Shown here in pieces: positions 59,107 through 64,000 of a stretch of 64,000 nucleotides of DNA (its first letter is position 1; every line of letters starts with the position of its first letter). Source of the stretch: UBA2377 sp964525935 (GTDB lineage Bacteria; Verrucomicrobiota; Verrucomicrobiia; Opitutales; Opitutaceae); contig CAZGJZ010000003.1 of the NCBI GenBank assembly GCA_964525935.1, forward strand, positions 515,613 through 579,612. Direction: 5' to 3'. A program made the translations under genes and the position numbers. Under the pieces are notes generated by a model, which saw only the letters and a list, made by a program, of their open reading frames with translations, was not told where the DNA came from and did no database searches.

Positions 59107-62100
59107 ATGGCCGACCGCACTCATTCCGAACGCATTAACTTCGGCAAACTCCGCGAAGTCATTCAGCCGCCGAACCTGATCGAAATCCAGATCACCTCGT
59201 ATCTGGACTTCCTTCAGAAGGGCACGCCTGAAAAACAGCGCAAGCCCCAGGGCCTCGAGGCGGTTTTCCGCGAGGTGTTCCCCATTGAATCTTACGACGG
59301 TCGCCTGACCCTCGAATACGTTTCCTACACCCTCGGCGATCCCAAGAGCGCTGAGATCGAGTGCCTCCGCGACGGCATCACCTACTCGGTGCCGCTCTAC
59401 GTGAAGCTCCGCCTCCGTGAGGAAGATTTCATTAAGGACGAGGAAATCTACATGGGCGAAATCCCGATGGTGACCGAGCGCGGCTCCTTCATCATCAACG
59501 GCGCCGAGCGCGTCGTCGTTTCGCAGCTCCATCGTTCCCCCGGTATCGCGTTCGAAGTGACGCCCCACCCGAACGGCAAGCTCCTCCACTCCTTCCGCAT
59601 CATCCCGGACCGCGGCACCTGGCTCGAAGTGCAGTTCGACAACAACGACCTGCTCTACGTCTACCTCGACCGCCGTCGCCGTCGCCGCAAATTCCTCATC
59701 ACGACGCTCCTTCGCGCCGTGGGTTATTCCAGCGACATCGACCTCCTGAATCTCTTCTACGAGATCAAGGATCTCAAAGTTTCCAAGGCTCTCGACCTCG
59801 AGAACGTCTCGTCGCTCGTCTTGGTTGAAGACGCCATCGACGCCCAGAAGGGCGTTGTCCTCGCCCGCGCTTTCGAACCGCTCACGAAGCAAATCGTCCG
59901 CACCTTCGAGAAGCACGACATCACCACGATCCGTGTCATCGACACCGCTCTCGACGAAGGCGCCCTCATCCGCGCTCTCAAGAAGGACCCGACTCGCAAC
60001 GAGGAGGAAGCGCTCAAGGAAATCTACAAGCGCCTCCGTCCCGGCGAGCCGCCGACCACCGCCAACGCGAAAGCGCTCCTCAAGCGTCTCTTCTTCGATC
60101 CGAAGCGCTACGACCTCGGTCGCGTCGGCCGCTACAAGGTCAACCAGAAGCTCGGTCTCAAGGCCGACATCGAGCAACGCATCCTCGAGAGCGCCGACGT
60201 TGTCGCCGCCACGAAGTATCTCGTCCGCCTCAAGAAGGGCGAAGGCGTCGTTGACGATATCGATCACCTCGGTTCCCGCCGCGTCCGCACCGTCGGCGAG
60301 CTCCTTGCCAACCAGTGCCGCGTCGGCCTCAGCCGCACGGAGCGTCTCGTCCGCGAGCGCATGACGATGTATGACCAGAGCGTCGACTCGATCACGCCGC
60401 AGAAGCTGATCAACCCGAAGGCGCTGACGACCGTCATCCGCGATTTCTTCGCGCGCAGCCAGCTCTCGCAGTTCATGGACCAGATCAACCCGCTCGCCGA
60501 GGTCACGCACAAGCGCCGCCTCTCCGCGCTCGGGCCGGGCGGTCTCAATCGCGAACGCGCTGGTTTCGAAGTCCGTGACGTTCACCCGTCGCACTACGGC
60601 CGCATCTGTCCCATCGAGACCCCCGAAGGTCCGAACATCGGTCTCATCAATTCCCTCTCGACCTACGCTCGCGTGAACGAGTTCGGCTTCATCGAGACGC
60701 CTTACCGCGTCGTCAAGGATGGCCGCGTCACCGACAAGATCGAATACCTCACCGCCGACCAGGAAGAGGCCAAGGTTATCGCTCAGGCCAACGCCGAGAT
60801 CGACGACAAGAACCACTTCGTCGGCAAGGTCACTGTTCGTCAGGACGGCAACTTCCTCGAAGTGCCCGCTGGCGAAGTCCACCTGATGGACGTCTCGCCG
60901 AAGCAGGTCATCTCGATCGCCGCCGGCATGATTCCCTTCCTCGAGCACGACGATGCGAATCGCGCGCTCATGGGTGCGAACATGCAACGCCAGGGCGTGC
61001 CGCTGCTCCAGACCGAGGCGCCCTTCGTCGGCACCGGTATCGAAGAGCGCGTCGCCCGCGACTCGAAGATCGTTGTCGTCGCCGATGAAGGTGGCGTCGT
61101 CGCTTCCGTCGACGCGAAGCGCATCGTCATCACCAAGGACGGCGAGCTGCCGCGCAACCTCAAGACCGACGCCAAGAACGGCGTTCACGTCTACGAGCTG
61201 CGCAAGTTCATGCGCTCGAATGCGGGCACGAACTTCAACCAGAAGCCCATCGTCAAGCACGGCCAGAAGATCAAGGCCGGGCAGATCATCGCCGACGGTC
61301 CTTCGACCGATCACGGTGAAATGGCCCTCGGCCGCAACGTGCTCGTCGCGTTCATGCCTTGGAACGGCTACAACTTCGAAGACGCCATTCTCATCTCGGA
61401 GAAGGTCCTCCGCGAAGACATCTTCACCTCGATCCACATTCAGGAATTCGAGGTCACCGCGCGCGACACCAAGCTCGGGCCGGAAGAAATCACGCGTGAT
61501 ATCCCGAACGTCGGTGAAGAGGCCCTCAAGAACCTCGATCACAACGGCGTCATCCGCATCGGTGCGGAAGTGAAGCCCGGCGACATCCTCGTCGGCAAAA
61601 TCACTCCGAAGTCCGAGACCGAGCTCGCGCCTGAGGAAAAACTCCTCCGCGCCATCTTCGGTGAAAAAGCCGCTGATGTTAAGGACACCTCCCTCGTCGT
61701 TCCCTCTGGTGCCGCTGGCATCATCATGGACGTCAAGGTCTCCTCGCGCATCGACAATCAGACCGAGAAGCTCTCGCCGTCTGACCGCCGCCGCCAGATC
61801 AAGCAGATCCAAGAAGAATACAAAACGCAGATGGACAAGTTGCGCGAAGGCCTCACCGAGGCCCTCTCCAACATCCTCCTCGGCGAAAAGATTCCCCTCG
61901 ACGTCATCAACGGCGAGTCCGGCGAAATCATCATCCCGGCCAACCGCAAGATCACGAAGACCCTCCTGCGCAAGCTCGCCGCCGTCTCCAAGCACGTCCA
62001 GATCGACCCGTCTCCGGTTCGCATCAAGATCATGGAGATCATCGGCAGCTACCAGACCAAGTTCGACGAGCTCGAAAGCGACCGCGAACGCAAGGTCGGC

Positions 62101-62886
62101 GCCGTTGAGGCGGGCGAAGGTGACGGCACCGGTGCCATCAAGCAGGTCAAAGTCTACATCGCCACGAAGCAAAAGCTCGAGGTCGGTGACAAGATGGCCG
62201 GCCGCCACGGTAACAAGGGCGTCGTTGCCAAGATTGTCCCCGAGGAAGACATGCCCTTCCTCCCCGACGGCACGCCCGTTGAAATCTGCCTCAACCCCCT
62301 CGGCGTGCCTTCGCGCATGAACGTGGGTCAGGTGCTTGAGACGCACTTGGGTTGGGCCTGCAAAAAGCTCGGCATCAAGGTCGCGACGCCTGTCTTCGAC
62401 GGTATCCCGGAAAAGAAAGTCCGTGAATACCTCAAGGACGCGAAGCTGCCCATGTCCGGCAAGAGCCCGCTCCTCGACGGCCGCACTGGCGAGAAAATCG
62501 ACCAGGAAGTCGTCGTCGGCTACATCTACATGATGAAACTGAATCACTTGGTTTCTCACAAGATTCACGCCCGTGCAGTCGGTCCTTACTCGCTCGTCAC
62601 GCAGCAGCCCTTGGGTGGCAAAGCCCAATACGGCGGCCAGCGCTTCGGCGAAATGGAAGTGTGGGCCCTCGAGGCCTACGGCGCCGCGCACACGTTGCAG
62701 GAACTGCTCACCGTCAAGTCCGACGATGTGCAGGGCCGCACCAAGATCTACGAATCGCTCGTCAAGGGCGACAATACGCTGCAGGCCGGCACGCCGGAAT
62801 CCTTCAACGTTCTCATCAAGGAAATCCAATCCCTCGGCTTGGATATCAAGCTCAACAAGCGCGACTCCCTGGGCTTCGGCACCTGA
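59107..62886 (+). CDS. rpoB: RNA polymerase beta subunit
   Basis: A 1259-residue protein of normal length. The rifampicin-binding region at about residues 450-490 reads SQLSQFMDQINPLAEVTHKRRLSALG, with the Asp, His and Ser that are mutated in resistance (E. coli positions 516, 526 and 531) in the sensitive form. Downstream are PIETPEGPNIGLI, KVGDKMAGRHGNKGVVAKI and the C-terminal QRFGEMEVWALEAYGAAHTLQE. It forms the catalytic core with beta-prime. It starts at ATG 59107 with no clear Shine-Dalgarno. Confidence 0.98.
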   Translation: MADRTHSERINFGKLREVIQPPNLIEIQITSYLDFLQKGTPEKQRKPQGLEAVFREVFPIESYDGRLTLEYVSYTLGDPKSAEIECLRDGITYSVPLYVKLRLREEDFIKDEEIYMGEIPMVTERGSFIINGAERVVVSQLHRSPGIAFEVTPHPNGKLLHSFRIIPDRGTWLEVQFDNNDLLYVYLDRRRRRRKFLITTLLRAVGYSSDIDLLNLFYEIKDLKVSKALDLENVSSLVLVEDAIDAQKGVVLARAFEPLTKQIVRTFEKHDITTIRVIDTALDEGALIRALKKDPTRNEEEALKEIYKRLRPGEPPTTANAKALLKRLFFDPKRYDLGRVGRYKVNQKLGLKADIEQRILESADVVAATKYLVRLKKGEGVVDDIDHLGSRRVRTVGELLANQCRVGLSRTERLVRERMTMYDQSVDSITPQKLINPKALTTVIRDFFARSQLSQFMDQINPLAEVTHKRRLSALGPGGLNRERAGFEVRDVHPSHYGRICPIETPEGPNIGLINSLSTYARVNEFGFIETPYRVVKDGRVTDKIEYLTADQEEAKVIAQANAEIDDKNHFVGKVTVRQDGNFLEVPAGEVHLMDVSPKQVISIAAGMIPFLEHDDANRALMGANMQRQGVPLLQTEAPFVGTGIEERVARDSKIVVVADEGGVVASVDAKRIVITKDGELPRNLKTDAKNGVHVYELRKFMRSNAGTNFNQKPIVKHGQKIKAGQIIADGPSTDHGEMALGRNVLVAFMPWNGYNFEDAILISEKVLREDIFTSIHIQEFEVTARDTKLGPEEITRDIPNVGEEALKNLDHNGVIRIGAEVKPGDILVGKITPKSETELAPEEKLLRAIFGEKAADVKDTSLVVPSGAAGIIMDVKVSSRIDNQTEKLSPSDRRRQIKQIQEEYKTQMDKLREGLTEALSNILLGEKIPLDVINGESGEIIIPANRKITKTLLRKLAAVSKHVQIDPSPVRIKIMEIIGSYQTKFDELESDRERKVGAVEAGEGDGTGAIKQVKVYIATKQKLEVGDKMAGRHGNKGVVAKIVPEEDMPFLPDGTPVEICLNPLGVPSRMNVGQVLETHLGWACKKLGIKVATPVFDGIPEKKVREYLKDAKLPMSGKSPLLDGRTGEKIDQEVVVGYIYMMKLNHLVSHKIHARAVGPYSLVTQQPLGGKAQYGGQRFGEMEVWALEAYGAAHTLQELLTVKSDDVQGRTKIYESLVKGDNTLQAGTPESFNVLIKEIQSLGLDIKLNKRDSLGFGT

Positions 62887-62925
62887 GTCGTCCGCATCCT
62901 TTAACAACCATCTAGGAAAGCACAC

Positions 62926-64000
<1,075 letters not shown>

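Overview
The window is high-GC, gene-dense bacterial DNA. The gene content and its mixture of intergenic repeat families fit Verrucomicrobia, most likely Opitutaceae (inference from gene style and synteny; no 16S gene is present). Features that support this are a tRNA-Thr - tuf - tRNA-Trp - secE - nusG - rplKAJL - rpoBC block, patchy use of Shine-Dalgarno sites, carbohydrate-active enzymes (GH78, GH29), and repeat families that are common between genes in this phylum.

Layout. 0-4.3 kb: a minus-strand copper-type operon of five genes. It holds a Cys-rich exported protein, a TRASH/YHS-like putative lipoprotein, a multicopper oxidase fused to a CopB-like outer-membrane barrel, a second TRASH/YHS-like exported protein, and an ECF sigma factor with a five-cysteine tail. 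4.4-11 kb: pyruvate kinase with an MBL-fold hydrolase, then a 1106-residue GHMP-kinase/UDPGP-type pyrophosphorylase fusion coupled to a GalU-like nucleotidyltransferase. 11-16.4 kb: queD, folE2, an SDR, a PfkB sugar kinase, a Gfo/Idh/MocA oxidoreductase and a 2-Cys peroxiredoxin. 16.6-21 kb: a cytochrome c/aldose dehydrogenase fusion, then a creBCD-like two-component system whose CreD lacks its large middle domain. 21-29 kb: two membrane proteins, ruvB, murA, an RGG/His-rich disordered protein, a dUTPase-like enzyme, a DJ-1/PfpI protein, a thioesterase-like protein, a peroxiredoxin-like protein and a YkgJ-like protein. 29.5-30.4 kb: one markedly lower-GC BRCT gene, probably acquired. 30.5-35 kb: two PilT-family ATPases and the ABC-F factor EttA. 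35-39 kb: an SGNH hydrolase, a GH78 rhamnosidase-like enzyme, msrA and a DUF3127 protein. 39.5-42.3 kb: an hslO-pnuC-nadR-like-tcdA operon. 42.4-49.5 kb: TatD, SufE, a NERD membrane protein, a GH29 alpha-L-fucosidase, and an M48 protease with LemA. 49.6-54.2 kb: a TPR/ExbB/ExbD/putative TonB-like energy-coupling operon. 54.3-64 kb: the translation and transcription block, ending inside rpoC.

The most unusual signals are four. (1) The multicopper oxidase-barrel fusion carries a copy of a dispersed intergenic repeat exactly at its junction, inside an operon that also encodes a likely copper-sensing sigma factor. (2) A second palindromic repeat lies in frame inside the nadR-like kinase and again, almost identically, about 1.2 kb downstream after the operon. 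(3) A family of paired inverted repeats built on CACGAAG-like units occupies at least five intergenic gaps. (4) Two genes have unusual architecture: the GHMP-UDPGP fusion and the reduced CreD. No CRISPR array, rRNA gene, insertion sequence or prophage was recognised.
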